DNA of 64,000 nucleotides, from assembly GCA_002733505.1 (NCBI GenBank), contig NVVW01000009.1, positions 1-64,000 on the forward strand. Direction: 5' to 3'. Shown one piece after another: positions 44,090 to 54,308 of the stretch. A program made the translations under genes and the position numbers. The notes beneath the pieces were generated by a model. That model worked only from the letters and a program-made list of their open reading frames with translations. It searched no databases and was not told the DNA's origin. How positions within the stretch are numbered: the first letter of the stretch is position 1; the number at the start of each line of letters is the position of its first letter. This DNA comes from Methylophaga sp. (GTDB lineage: Bacteria; Pseudomonadota; Gammaproteobacteria; Nitrosococcales; Methylophagaceae).

Positions 44090-45080
44090 TCAGATTATAA
44101 AAAACTTATTGCTAGCAATGACCAAACCCTTTCAGATAAAGGAAGACATCACTTATCTTTCAATAAGCATTGGTATTGCAATCTATCCCGATTATGCTAC
44201 CGATGTTACGTCATTATTAAAGAGTGCCGATCAGGCTATGTTTTATGCAAAGGAAAAAGGCCGAAATTGTGTTCACCATTTTACCCCTGCTATGGAGACA
44301 TCAGCTATAGAGAGAAGATCCCTTATTCAAGATCTTCGCTTTGCCTTAGACAAGCAAGAATTTGAATTATATTATCAACCTATAGTTGACTTGAACACAA
44401 ATGAGACATACAAAGCGGAAGCTTTAATCCGCTGGCATCATCCCGAAAAAGGAATGATATCGCCTGAAATTTTTATACCTTTAGCTGAAGATACGGGATT
44501 GATTGTTGATATAGGAAATTGGGTTTTCAAACAAGCTGTTCATCAATCTCAACAGTGGCGTAAGCGTATGCATCAATACTTTCAGATCAGTATTAATAAA
44601 TCTCCAAAACAATTCAATAAGGAAAATAATCACCATGAAAATTGGCTAGATTACATGGCTGAAAAGCAATGTCCAGCTGACAGTATTACGGTGGAAATTA
44701 CGGAAGGTGTTTTGATGGATGCTAATAGTATTGTTACTGAACAGTTACTTTCTTTTCGAGATGAAGGGATCGAGATCGCACTTGACGACTTTGGTACAGG
44801 CTACTCATCATTAGCCTATCTTAGAAAGTTTGATATTGACTATATAAAAATTGATCGCCAGTTTGTCCAGCATGTTGAAACAAATAGTGATGACAGGGCG
44901 CTATGTAAAGCCATTATTGTAATGGCGCATGCTTTAGGAATAAAAGTCATTGCGGAAGGAATAGAAACTACAGCTCAAAAGGATTTTTTGTTCAATTCAG
45001 GCTGTGATTTCGGTCAAGGGTATTTATTTTCTAAACCAATACCTGTTGACCAGTTTGAGAAATTGATACTATACCCATAA
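44045..45080 (+). pseudogene. GGDEF C-terminal half and EAL domain of the broken signalling gene
   Basis: In the +1 frame the GGDEF domain resumes (IDQIIKNLLLAMTKPF, SISIGIAIYPDYA, ADQAMFYAKEKGRN) and an EAL phosphodiesterase domain follows (about 300 codons) with KAEALIRWHHP, EITEGVLMD and DDFGTGYSSLAYLRKFDIDYIKID. The first ATG of this frame (43995) reads unrelated residues and has no ribosome site, so this part is not a separate gene. A repaired gene would encode about 949 residues. The stop and last two residues (YP) are given by the repeat element starting at 45072. Confidence 0.85.
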
Positions 45081-45252
45081 TCATTGAAACTGCATGATTC
45101 AGCAAGCTTATCAGCTTGCCCTACGGGAGCTCAACACGGATGCCAGCACCGCGTTGCAAGGCTTGAAAAGGACTAGTCATTTCCTGCGCCTTGCGCCTTG
45201 TCCTGACATCCGTGTTGAACTCTGAAACCTGCAGTTTCAATGATTATGGGTA
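45072..45252. repeat. Complete reference copy of the TACCC/GGGTA inverted-repeat element
   Basis: The left arm starting tacccataatcattgaaact (45072-45094, 23 bases) is the exact reverse complement of the right arm (45230-45252). TA lies just outside both ends (45070-45071 and 45253-45254), as expected for insertion into TA. At 181 bases, with no coding capacity, it fits a miniature inverted-repeat element. The interior shares ggactagtcatt (45170 on) and gccttgtcctgac with other repeats in the window. Confidence 0.88.
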
Positions 45253-45517
45253 TAAATAAGTCTCCTTAGCAGCCCTTAAAATAGCTTCCCGCTAAATATT
45301 TATTGCTACGCTACTAAGATCAAATTCGGCACTAGCTAAATAAATAATAAAATCACGACTATTCCCCATATAAATATCTAGAATTCACTTTAACTTTCAA
45401 CGCCACTTTTTTGATAAGAAAGCAGTCTTTTTCAGCCGCTAACATACCCCTGTTCCCGCATTAATAAAATAACGCTAAGTCATTGACAGCAAAAGAACAT
45501 TTTGTTTGTTTTGATGC

Positions 45518-45546
45518 TTGACACGCTCTGCCCTCACTCCTATAGT
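45518..45546 (+). promoter_or_regulatory. Consensus-like sigma-70 promoter of the dcw cluster
   Basis: TTGACA at 45518-45523 and TATAGT at 45541-45546 are 17 bases apart. The gap 45253-45600 holds only this promoter and the MraZ boxes; I see no gene in 45255-45517. Confidence 0.88.
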
Positions 45547-45554
45547 GTTTGAAA

Positions 45555-45580
45555 GTGGGTAAAAGTGGATCAAAGTGGAT
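45555..45580 (+). promoter_or_regulatory. Three MraZ boxes
   Basis: Three GTGG repeats (gtgggt, gtggat, gtggat) begin at 45555, 45565 and 45575, exactly 10 bases apart. MraZ binds TGGG-type repeats spaced by 5 or 6 bases in its own promoter, so this is the probable autorepression site between the -10 and the start codon. Confidence 0.78.
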
Positions 45581-45600
45581 CAGATTTTTAAAGGGTAATC

Positions 45601-46053
45601 ATGTTTCGAGGCGTAGCAACATTTAATCTGGATGCAAAAGGACGGATGGCGATCCCAGCCAAATTCCGTAAGCTTCTTGATGTCTGTTGTGAAGGTCGAT
45701 TGGTGGTGACCATTGATCATAGTGAACATTGTTTACAGATATACCCCTTACCTGAATGGGAAGATGTTGAGAAAAAGTTATCAGCACTACCTAGTTTAAA
45801 CCCTCAAGTGCGTAAATTAAAGCGAATGTTGTTAGGTTATGCCACAGAATGTGAAATGGATAATAACGGTCGTATTTTATTGCCCGCTAAATTACGTGAA
45901 TTTGCTAACTTAACAAAAAGCACCGTGATGATTGGCCAAGGTAATAAGTTTGAATTGTGGGATGAACAAACGTGGAATGCGCTAATGGATGAATGTTTGA
46001 TCGAGAATTTTGACGGTATACTGTCGACCGAATTAGAAAACCTCTCTATTTAG
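45601..46053 (+). CDS. mraZ: Transcriptional regulator MraZ
   Basis: 150 residues with two AbrB-like MraZ repeats (MFRGVATFNLDAKGRMAIPAKFR and ATECEMDNNGRILLPAKLREFA). It is the first gene of the dcw cluster and represses it in E. coli. AAAGGG lies about 5 bases ahead of ATG. It precedes rsmH by 8 bases. Confidence 0.97.
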   Translation: MFRGVATFNLDAKGRMAIPAKFRKLLDVCCEGRLVVTIDHSEHCLQIYPLPEWEDVEKKLSALPSLNPQVRKLKRMLLGYATECEMDNNGRILLPAKLREFANLTKSTVMIGQGNKFELWDEQTWNALMDECLIENFDGILSTELENLSI

Positions 46054-46061
46054 GGATTGAC

Positions 46062-46997
46062 ATGACTAAGCCTACGGAACATTTACCTGTCTTACTCACC
46101 GAGGCAGTTGCCTCTCTTGATGTGAAAGCTGATGGACTTTATGTTGATGGTACGTTTGGTCGTGGCGGTCATGCGCGTGCGGTGTTATCTGAATTATCAG
46201 CACAAGGTCAGCTCTTAGGGTTAGATAAAGATCCCGCTGCTATTGCTGCAGGTAAGTTGCTTACTGAAACTGATACTAGGTTCAGTATTGAACAATGCTC
46301 TTTTGCAGAGTTAGCAACCCCGATCAATGCCCGCTTATGGCAGGGAAAAGTCGATGGAATTCTATTAGATATTGGTGTGTCATCACCTCAAATTGATGTG
46401 GCTGAGCGTGGCTTTAGTTTTCAAAAAGACGGCCCATTAGATATGCGAATGAACCCTGATGTGGGCATAAGTGCGGCGCAGTGGCTAGCAAAAGCAGAGA
46501 TGGCTGATATCGAAGCGGTCATAAAAACCTTGGGTGAAGAGCGTTATGGCAAACGCATTGCCCGCGCCATTGTTGAAACACGCGAACATACGCCGATCAC
46601 GACAACTAAACAATTAGCGACACTAGTTGATAAAGCTAGTCCATCGCGCGAGAAAAACAAACATCCTGCAACACGCACTTTTCAAGCGATTCGCATCTAT
46701 ATAAATAATGAGTTGGAAGATTTAAAAGCAGGTTTAGAGCAGGCCTTAGATGTGCTGGCAGTTGGCGGTCGTTTGGCGGTGATCAGCTTCCATTCCTTAG
46801 AAGACCGCATCGTTAAACGTTATTTTCGTGATCAAGCGCTAGGGGATGATTACCCATCTGACTTTCCTATTAGAGCGGCTGATCTTAATCCTCGTGTTCG
46901 TTTGATTGGTAAAGCTATTAAAGCAGGTGAGGCAGAACTAGCGGTTAATCCAAGAGCGCGCAGTGCGGTATTACGTGTGGTGGAGAAATTGGCATGA
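46062..46997 (+). CDS. rsmH: 16S rRNA (cytosine(1402)-N(4))-methyltransferase RsmH
   Basis: 311 residues with HLPVLLTEAVASLDVKADGLYVDGTFGRGGHARAVL (SAM site near 20-40), ILLDIGVSSPQID and AVISFHSLEDRIVKRYF. It methylates N4 of C1402, the same base RsmI methylates on the ribose, so both enzymes for m4Cm1402 are in this window. It overlaps ftsL by 4 bases. Confidence 0.97.
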   Translation: MTKPTEHLPVLLTEAVASLDVKADGLYVDGTFGRGGHARAVLSELSAQGQLLGLDKDPAAIAAGKLLTETDTRFSIEQCSFAELATPINARLWQGKVDGILLDIGVSSPQIDVAERGFSFQKDGPLDMRMNPDVGISAAQWLAKAEMADIEAVIKTLGEERYGKRIARAIVETREHTPITTTKQLATLVDKASPSREKNKHPATRTFQAIRIYINNELEDLKAGLEQALDVLAVGGRLAVISFHSLEDRIVKRYFRDQALGDDYPSDFPIRAADLNPRVRLIGKAIKAGEAELAVNPRARSAVLRVVEKLA

Positions 46998-47284
46998 GTA
47001 TGCGTAGCCAATTACAATCACTGCGCGTATTGAAGCCGGCGATCTGGATGTTGTTAGCGGTTATGGCTTCTGCGGTAGCAGTCGTTTATAGCAAGCATGT
47101 AGCACGAACAGAATTTGTGGTATTGCAAAGCTTGGAACAACAACGCGATATGCTCAATGAAGAATGGGGTCGTTTATTATTAGAGCAGAGCACATGGGCA
47201 AGCCCTAGCCATGTTGAGCGGCAAGCGATTAAACGCTTAAATATGATTGTGCCAACAGCCGACATGACCGTGGTGATTAAATAA
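46994..47284 (+). CDS. ftsL: Cell division protein FtsL
   Basis: 96 residues with one membrane helix (about 16-34) and a short coiled coil (LQSLEQQRDMLNEEWGRLLLEQSTWASP), the FtsL layout. It works with FtsB and FtsQ at the septum. It is linked by overlaps with rsmH and ftsI. Confidence 0.93.
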   Translation: MSMRSQLQSLRVLKPAIWMLLAVMASAVAVVYSKHVARTEFVVLQSLEQQRDMLNEEWGRLLLEQSTWASPSHVERQAIKRLNMIVPTADMTVVIK

Positions 47285-48993
47285 TGGCTCGCCGCAGTAA
47301 TATTAATCAGATTGCTAGCTGGCGGCTAAACTTAGTGCGGATAGTCTTTCTTAGTTTGGTACTGGGTTTAGGCTGGCGTTTGGTTGATATTCAAGTATTG
47401 AATGCAGACTTTCTACGTAGCCAAGGTGATGCTCGTCATATTCGAAATGTGCCTGTTGCAGCACATCGCGGCATGATCCTCGATCGTCATGGTGAGCCTT
47501 TAGCGATAAGTACGCCCGTTCACTCAGTATGGTTAAACCCACAACAAACGGATAGTGATGATGCTCAATTAAAAACGCTAGCAAAATTACTTAATATTAA
47601 ACATAGCGTTATTACTAAAAAAATAAGCAGTAATAAAAATAAAGAATTTATTTACTTAAAACGTCGTTTGGCACCAGAGTTAGCAGCAAAAATAAAGCAG
47701 TTGGATATTGCAGGTGTGGCACTGCAACGTGAGTATAAACGCTATTATCCAGTGGGTGAGGTGACATCCCATCTGCTTGGTTTTACCAGTATTGATGATA
47801 ATGGCCAAGAAGGGTTGGAGTTAACCCATAATGAGGCACTGTCTGGTGTGCCGGGTTTAAAACGGATGATGCGTGACAGTCGCGGCACTTATGTGGGGGG
47901 CGGTGAGCAAATAAAACCAAGTAAAGATGGCCAGAATATTAGCTTAAGCATTGATCTGCGCTTACAATATTTAAGCTATCAATCACTCAAAGCAACGGTT
48001 AAAAAATATCGTGCGCGTTCTGGTTCAGCGGTCATTTTAGATGTGAAAACAGGTGAAGTGCTGGCAATGGTTAATCAACCCGCCTTTAATCCTAATAATC
48101 GTCGCGGCTTGAAAGTAAGTGATTTTCGTAATCGAGCAGTAACGGATCTATTTGAACCGGGTTCAATTGTAAAACCCTTTACGGTTGCTAGTGGTTTGAA
48201 ATCAGGAAAATTTACAGCAGCTACAGTGATTGATACGCGACCGGGGCTTTATAAAGTGAGCGGGCACACCATCAAAGATTTTCGTGATTATGGTGAGATC
48301 AATATTGAAACACTGATCCAGAAATCAAGTAATGTTGGAGCCAGTAAAATTGCTTTAGCATTAAAACCCGAACAGTTATGGCAGGGTTTTAATGCTTTTG
48401 GTTTGGGCGAGCCTACCGGTGCTTATTTCCCCGGTGAAGCGATGGGTAGATTGCCTGATCCACAATCATGGCGTGAGCTTGATCGTGCGGTTATGGCGTA
48501 TGGTTATGGGTTAGCAACATCAAATTTGCAAATAGCGCGGGCTTATATGGTGTTAGCCAATGGCGGAATTTTACAGCCTGTCAGCTTTATCAAATTAGCA
48601 GAAGCGCCGCAAGGGCGACGCGTATTTTCACGCGACGTGATACAACAAGTGTTAAGCATGATGGAAAAAGTGGTGCAAGAAGGAGGTACCGCTCGAAAAG
48701 CAGCAGTTGAAAATTATAGCGTTGCAGGTAAAACAGGTACCGTTAAGAAAGCAAGCCGTGGTGGTTATGCCGAGGATCACTATTTATCGTTATTTGCAGG
48801 TGTTATTCCTGCCAGTAACCCACGATTAGTTATGGTAGTCATGGTCGATGATCCACAAGGTGAAGACTATTATGGCGGTTTAATAGCCGCGCCAGTATTT
48901 TCTGAAGTGATGGCAGGCGCAATGCGCTTATTAAATGTAGCGCCCGATAATTTGCCAGAATCCCCCATTCGATTACAGCTTGCACAACAATGA
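47284..48993 (+). CDS. ftsI: Septal peptidoglycan transpeptidase FtsI (PBP3)
   Basis: 569 residues: one membrane helix (about 14-35), a pedestal domain, and the transpeptidase domain with catalytic Ser in GSIVKPF near 292-298, SxN in SSNVGASK near 350, and KTGT near 481. It crosslinks septal murein. It starts at TAATG with ftsL and overlaps murE. Confidence 0.97.
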   Translation: MARRSNINQIASWRLNLVRIVFLSLVLGLGWRLVDIQVLNADFLRSQGDARHIRNVPVAAHRGMILDRHGEPLAISTPVHSVWLNPQQTDSDDAQLKTLAKLLNIKHSVITKKISSNKNKEFIYLKRRLAPELAAKIKQLDIAGVALQREYKRYYPVGEVTSHLLGFTSIDDNGQEGLELTHNEALSGVPGLKRMMRDSRGTYVGGGEQIKPSKDGQNISLSIDLRLQYLSYQSLKATVKKYRARSGSAVILDVKTGEVLAMVNQPAFNPNNRRGLKVSDFRNRAVTDLFEPGSIVKPFTVASGLKSGKFTAATVIDTRPGLYKVSGHTIKDFRDYGEINIETLIQKSSNVGASKIALALKPEQLWQGFNAFGLGEPTGAYFPGEAMGRLPDPQSWRELDRAVMAYGYGLATSNLQIARAYMVLANGGILQPVSFIKLAEAPQGRRVFSRDVIQQVLSMMEKVVQEGGTARKAAVENYSVAGKTGTVKKASRGGYAEDHYLSLFAGVIPASNPRLVMVVMVDDPQGEDYYGGLIAAPVFSEVMAGAMRLLNVAPDNLPESPIRLQLAQQ

Positions 48994-50534
48994 TTACGGT
49001 TAGTAAACAATCATTGAATAGTTTGTTAGCGGGCATGGTCGCTGATCCTGCTGTGCTAGAAGATATTCAGCTCTCAGCCATTAGTTTGGATAGTCGCTAT
49101 GTTGTAGCGGGTAGTTTGTTTTTATCATTATCGGCGGATCAGTTACAACGGCTAAACTATTTAGAGCAAGCCATTGCTTTGGGTGCAAGTGTAGTGCTTT
49201 ATGAGCAAGAACATGATTTGACATCAAGCGAAATAACCGCATTAGCAAAACAAAACATAGCAGCATATGCGGTTAAAGATTTAGCATCAAAGGCTGGCGA
49301 AATAGCTGCACGCTTTTATGGTCATCCCTCAATGGCATTAACGGTGATTGCGATTACTGGCACCAATGGCAAAACATCGGTCAGCCAATTTATCGCACAA
49401 AGCTTAGAGTTATTGGGTTTTCCTTGCGGCATTATCGGTACGCTGGGTGTCGGGCGATTAGAACATTTATCGGACACAGGTATGACAACGCCCGATCCAG
49501 TTATATTGCAGGGTGTTTTAGCGGATTTTTGTCAGCAGAATATCAACTATGTAGTGATTGAAGCATCATCCCATGCCTTAGATCAAGGTCGGCTAAATAA
49601 TGTAATGGTTGATGTGGCTGTGCTAACAAATTTAACTAGAGATCACCTTGATTACCATAAAAATATGGCTAATTATGCCGCTGCAAAAGCACGCTTGTTT
49701 AGTTTTCCTAGTGTCAAGACGGCCATTATAAATAGTACAGATAGTTTCGGTCAGAGCTTGATAAATACATTGTCAGCAACCAAGGCAGTCAAGGTTTGGA
49801 GTTACAGTACGCATGATGCTGCGGCTAAATTTTATGCTAAAAATAGTCAAGCAACACGGCAAGGCGTGCAGTTTGAGCTGGTCAGTAATGTTGGCGAAGC
49901 AATAATAACAAGCCCATTGTTAGGCTTTTTTAATAATGAAAATTTATTAGCGACTATTGCCAGCCTACTGGCTATTGAAATCCCATTTGAAGACATTATT
50001 GCTGTTATTGAACAATGCCACTCAGTTGAAGGCCGAATGCAATGCTACGGTAATAAGCAACAAACGCAGCTGGTGATTGATTTTGCACATACGCCAGATG
50101 CCTTAACACAAGCGCTGCAATCTCTGCGTGCTCATGTGCCAGCAGCAGGTCAACTGTGGTGTGTCTTTGGCTGCGGTGGTGACCGTGATGCGGGCAAGCG
50201 TTCGGCAATGGGGCGCAGTGCAGAACGCTATGCAGATAAGTTGATAGTAACGGATGATAACCCGCGTAGCGAAGATCCTGCACAGATTGTTAGTGATATT
50301 TTATCAGGGGTAACCGCAGTGGATAATGTGCATATAGAGCATGATCGAAAGTTAGCAATCGAGTATGCGGTTTCACAGGCATCAAGCGATGATATTGTGC
50401 TGGTGGCAGGCAAAGGCCATGAGCAGTATCAAGAGATAGCGGGTGTTAAACAGCCTTTTAGCGATGTGGCTGTTGTGATGGAAGCACTAGCGGCAAATGA
50501 TAAGCATGATCACAATATAACAGTGGGAGCATAG
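48990..50534 (+). CDS. murE: UDP-MurNAc-L-Ala-D-Glu:meso-diaminopimelate ligase
   Basis: 514 residues with ITGTNGKTS near 113-121 and DDNPRSEDP near 412-420; the DNPR motif indicates meso-diaminopimelate as substrate. It adds the third amino acid of the stem peptide. It overlaps ftsI by ATGA. Confidence 0.97.
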   Translation: MITVSKQSLNSLLAGMVADPAVLEDIQLSAISLDSRYVVAGSLFLSLSADQLQRLNYLEQAIALGASVVLYEQEHDLTSSEITALAKQNIAAYAVKDLASKAGEIAARFYGHPSMALTVIAITGTNGKTSVSQFIAQSLELLGFPCGIIGTLGVGRLEHLSDTGMTTPDPVILQGVLADFCQQNINYVVIEASSHALDQGRLNNVMVDVAVLTNLTRDHLDYHKNMANYAAAKARLFSFPSVKTAIINSTDSFGQSLINTLSATKAVKVWSYSTHDAAAKFYAKNSQATRQGVQFELVSNVGEAIITSPLLGFFNNENLLATIASLLAIEIPFEDIIAVIEQCHSVEGRMQCYGNKQQTQLVIDFAHTPDALTQALQSLRAHVPAAGQLWCVFGCGGDRDAGKRSAMGRSAERYADKLIVTDDNPRSEDPAQIVSDILSGVTAVDNVHIEHDRKLAIEYAVSQASSDDIVLVAGKGHEQYQEIAGVKQPFSDVAVVMEALAANDKHDHNITVGA

Positions 50535-50536
50535 CG

Positions 50537-51886
50537 ATGGCGATTTATCTTGCTGAACTAGCGACATTATTAGGCTGCAAAGTGCCCACAAATGATGTTG
50601 TGGTAATGGGCACGGCGATTGATAGCCGAAAAATAGCAGTCAATAGCTTATTTGTAGCGCTTAAAGGGGACTCTGTTGACGGTCATGATTATATTGCATC
50701 TGCGCGACAAGCAGGTGCCTGCGCGGCGTTAGTTTCTAGTCAACAAAATGATGTGTTGCCACAGCTAGTAGTTGCAGATGTGGTGAAAGCGTTTGCTCAA
50801 ATAGCCTGCTATTGGCGACAACAATATAGTGCCAAAGTAGTCGCTATTACCGGTAGCAATGGCAAAACAACAGTCAAAGAAATGGTGGCAGCCATTACAA
50901 AACAGTGTGGCACGGTGATCGCAACACAAGGCAATTTAAATAATGAGTTGGGTGTACCTCTCACCTTAACGCGATTAAATGATGCTGTTGATTATGCCGT
51001 CATTGAAATGGGGGCAAATCATGCGGGTGAAATTGCGGGTTTAGTAGCAATGGCGGTTGCTGATGTTGCTTTAATTAATAATATAGGTGCGGCGCATATT
51101 GAAGGTTTCGGTAGTATTAATGGCGTAGCAAAAGCGAAGGCAGAAATTTATGCAGGCTTAACACAGCATGCTATCGCCGTGGTCAATAATGATATGTCTT
51201 TTGTTGACAGTTGGCAGGCAGAGTTGGCAGGCAAACAAATTATTAGTTTTGCACTAGAAAATGATGCTGATATTACCGCCCAGAATTTACAACTAGATCC
51301 CGATGCCAGTCATTTTATGGTGAAGCTGGATGATGAGTTTCATCATATTAATTTGCCATTGCCAGGTCTACATAATGTGGCTAATGCTTTAGCTGCTATT
51401 AGTGTGACAAAAGCGTTGGATATTGCTCCCGCTGCGATGGTGAAAGGCTTGTCATTAATGGCAAGTGTGCCACATCGTTTACAGCTTCGAACCGGTGTTA
51501 ATGGATCACATTTATTGGATGACAGTTATAACGCTAATCCAAGTTCATATCAACCGGCACTACAGGCGTTAATGGCTTTTCATAGTCAACACTGGTTGGT
51601 GTTAGGTGACTTTGCTGAATTAGGTAAAGAGAGCGAGGCGATCCACTACCAAATGGGACTTGATGCTAAAGAATCCGGCATAACACGCCTTTGGACAATC
51701 GGTGTGCAGAGTCGTAATGCAAGTGAGGCGTATGGTGAAGGTGCGCAGCATTTTGACACGATGGATGAGTTAAAAAAACAGTTGAAAACTGAATTAACAG
51801 AGGACGTGACCTGCTTGATAAAAGGCTCACGTTTTATGCAGTTAGATAAGTTGGCTGACGCACTAGCCGTAGTGGGAGAGCACTAA
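50537..51886 (+). CDS. murF: UDP-MurNAc-tripeptide:D-Ala-D-Ala ligase
   Basis: 449 residues with [16 protein letters not shown] near 103-118, [12 protein letters not shown] and [10 protein letters not shown], the Mur ligase C-terminal motif. It completes the UDP-MurNAc-pentapeptide using D-Ala-D-Ala from Ddl. It lies 2 bases after murE. Confidence 0.97.
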   Translation: MAIYLAELATLLGCKVPTNDVVVMGTAIDSRKIAVNSLFVALKGDSVDGHDYIASARQAGACAALVSSQQNDVLPQLVVADVVKAFAQIACYWRQQYSAKVVAITGSNGKTTVKEMVAAITKQCGTVIATQGNLNNELGVPLTLTRLNDAVDYAVIEMGANHAGEIAGLVAMAVADVALINNIGAAHIEGFGSINGVAKAKAEIYAGLTQHAIAVVNNDMSFVDSWQAELAGKQIISFALENDADITAQNLQLDPDASHFMVKLDDEFHHINLPLPGLHNVANALAAISVTKALDIAPAAMVKGLSLMASVPHRLQLRTGVNGSHLLDDSYNANPSSYQPALQALMAFHSQHWLVLGDFAELGKESEAIHYQMGLDAKESGITRLWTIGVQSRNASEAYGEGAQHFDTMDELKKQLKTELTEDVTCLIKGSRFMQLDKLADALAVVGEH

Positions 51887-52968
51887 TGTTACTAATGCTA
51901 AGTGAATATTTGAGTCAATTTCATAGTGGCTTCACCGTATTCCAATATTTAACACTGCGCTCAATATTGGGTGTGATGACGGCGTTGGGTATTGCCTTAA
52001 TTGTCGGTCCAACCATGATTCGTCACCTTAGTTTCAAGCAAATTGGCCAAGTGATCAGGGATGATGGGCCAGAGTCACATTTAAGCAAAGCCGGTACGCC
52101 AACCATGGGTGGCGCACTTATTTTAGTAGCGATTGCGGTAAGCACATTGTTATGGGCAGATTTGTCGAATAAATATATTTGGGTGGTGCTGGCGGTGACA
52201 CTAGGATTTGGCATTATTGGCTTTATTGATGATTACATAAAATTAGTACGACAAGATCCACAGGGCTTAAAAAGTCGATACAAATACTTTTGGCAATCCG
52301 TTGTGGGTGCAGGAGCAGCGATATTTTTATTTATGACGGTATCCATGCCCGCAGAAACCGAACTTATTATTCCATTCTTCAAAAACATCATTATTCCAAT
52401 GGGTGCATGGTATATGTTGCTGACCTATCTGGTGATCGTCGGCACTAGCAATGCGGTGAATTTAACAGATGGGCTAGATGGTTTGGCCATTATGCCAACG
52501 GTGATGATTGCAGCAGCATTAGGTTTGTTTAGCTATTTAACAGGTCATGCGGAATTTTCACGTTACCTTTCTATTCCGCACATTCCAAACGCGGGAGAAT
52601 TAACGGTATTTTGTGCGGCAATGATAGGTTCGGGCTTGGGGTTTCTCTGGTTTAACACCTATCCTGCTCAAGTGTTTATGGGCGATATTGGCGCCTTAGC
52701 ATTAGGTGCTGCTTTGGGTACTGTTGCCGTGTTAGTAAGACAGGAGCTGGTATTGCTGATCATGGGCGGTGTTTTTGTAATGGAAACCTTATCGGTAGTA
52801 GTGCAAGTAGTGTCCTATAAAATGCGTGGTAAACGGGTGTTCTTAATGGCACCTATTCATCATCATTATGAATTAAAAGGCTGGCCAGAACCGCGTATTA
52901 TTGTGCGGTTTTGGATCATTACCGTGTTCTTAGTGCTAGTAGGCTTAGCGAGCTTGAAACTTAGATGA
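51886..52968 (+). CDS. mraY: Phospho-N-acetylmuramoyl-pentapeptide transferase
   Basis: 360 residues with ten hydrophobic segments, the catalytic Asp pair in [17 protein letters not shown] near 116-131, [16 protein letters not shown] and [15 protein letters not shown]. It makes lipid I on undecaprenyl phosphate. The start overlaps murF at TAATG. Confidence 0.97.
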   Translation: MLLMLSEYLSQFHSGFTVFQYLTLRSILGVMTALGIALIVGPTMIRHLSFKQIGQVIRDDGPESHLSKAGTPTMGGALILVAIAVSTLLWADLSNKYIWVVLAVTLGFGIIGFIDDYIKLVRQDPQGLKSRYKYFWQSVVGAGAAIFLFMTVSMPAETELIIPFFKNIIIPMGAWYMLLTYLVIVGTSNAVNLTDGLDGLAIMPTVMIAAALGLFSYLTGHAEFSRYLSIPHIPNAGELTVFCAAMIGSGLGFLWFNTYPAQVFMGDIGALALGAALGTVAVLVRQELVLLIMGGVFVMETLSVVVQVVSYKMRGKRVFLMAPIHHHYELKGWPEPRIIVRFWIITVFLVLVGLASLKLR

Positions 52969-54308
52969 ATCTTATGGCTACTAAAATCACACAACAATCC
53001 ATTGTCATTGTTGGCTTAGGTCAAACAGGGTTATCGTGTGCACGATTTTTAACTCAGAAAGGCTTTGCAGTAGCTATTATGGATAGCCGTGAACAACCAC
53101 CTGCATTAGGTATTCTTCAGCAAGAACACCCTGAAATTATAGTAAAAACGGGTGGTTTTGATGCAAGTTGGTTACAGCAAGCCGATATGATTGTATTGAG
53201 CCCAGGTGTTGATCCACGTGATGAGGCTATTGAAGCTGCCAAACAAAGTGGTGTTGAAATTGTGGGCGATGTGGAATTATTTGCACGTTTTAGCAATGCC
53301 CCTATCGTTGCTATTACAGGCTCCAATGGCAAAAGCACCGTTACAACCTTGCTGGCTGCTATGGCGGGCGAAGCGGGTAAAAATTGTAAAATAGGGGGTA
53401 ACTTGGGTACGCCCAGCCTAGATTTGATTAGCGAACCTGCCCCCGATTTTTATATTGTAGAGCTATCAAGCTTTCAATTGGAAACAGTCAGTTCATTGAA
53501 TGCCTTTGTCTCGACTGTGTTGAATATCAGCCCCGATCATATGGATCGTTATAACAGCACACAAGATTATCAAAATACCAAAGCAAAAATATACAGTGGC
53601 GATGGCGTTATGGTGATCAATGTGGATGATGCCTTTGTAAACCAATTATCTCGACAACAGCGAAATACCATCACCTTTGGTTTAGATGCTGATTTTAGTG
53701 TTATTACTAAACAGGGTGAACAGTGGTTAGCAGAGCAAGGTCTACCACTAATTGAAGTCAATAAGCTGAAAATTATTGGCAAGCATAATATCGACAATGC
53801 CTTGGCGGCATTAGCATTGGGATCAGCAATGGCATTGCCTATGCCCGCTATGCTTACAGCATTGCAGCAGTATTCAGGTTTGCCACATCGTTGTCGCCTA
53901 GTAGGTGCAAATAATGGTGTACGTTGGTTTAATGACTCTAAAGCAACCAATGTAGGAGCCTGTATTGCTGCAATAGAAGGGCTTGCCAATGCAAGCGATC
54001 TTATTCTGATTGCAGGCGGTGAAGCTAAGGATCAAGATTTTTCAGAATTAACAGCTACACTACAGCAGCATGTACGCGCTGTGATTTTATTAGGGCAAGA
54101 TGCACAATTAATGGCAGCATCGATTCCTCAACAAGTTGAACTCTATTTTGTGACTTCGTTACAGCAGGCTGTATCGAAAGCCAAAGAAATAGCCAAGGCA
54201 GGCGACAATGTACTGTTATCACCTGCGTGTGCCAGTTTTGATATGTTTAGTGGTTACGCAGAGCGTGGCGATACATTTGAATCCTTAGTAAAGGAGCAGT
54301 GTTTATAA
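52965..54308 (+). CDS. murD: UDP-MurNAc-L-Ala:D-Glu ligase
   Basis: 447 residues with an N-terminal nucleotide-binding fold ([16 protein letters not shown]), [13 protein letters not shown] near 111-123, and [15 protein letters not shown]. It adds D-glutamate. It overlaps mraY by ATGA; a second Met four codons in is an alternative start. Confidence 0.97.
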   Translation: MNLMATKITQQSIVIVGLGQTGLSCARFLTQKGFAVAIMDSREQPPALGILQQEHPEIIVKTGGFDASWLQQADMIVLSPGVDPRDEAIEAAKQSGVEIVGDVELFARFSNAPIVAITGSNGKSTVTTLLAAMAGEAGKNCKIGGNLGTPSLDLISEPAPDFYIVELSSFQLETVSSLNAFVSTVLNISPDHMDRYNSTQDYQNTKAKIYSGDGVMVINVDDAFVNQLSRQQRNTITFGLDADFSVITKQGEQWLAEQGLPLIEVNKLKIIGKHNIDNALAALALGSAMALPMPAMLTALQQYSGLPHRCRLVGANNGVRWFNDSKATNVGACIAAIEGLANASDLILIAGGEAKDQDFSELTATLQQHVRAVILLGQDAQLMAASIPQQVELYFVTSLQQAVSKAKEIAKAGDNVLLSPACASFDMFSGYAERGDTFESLVKEQCL

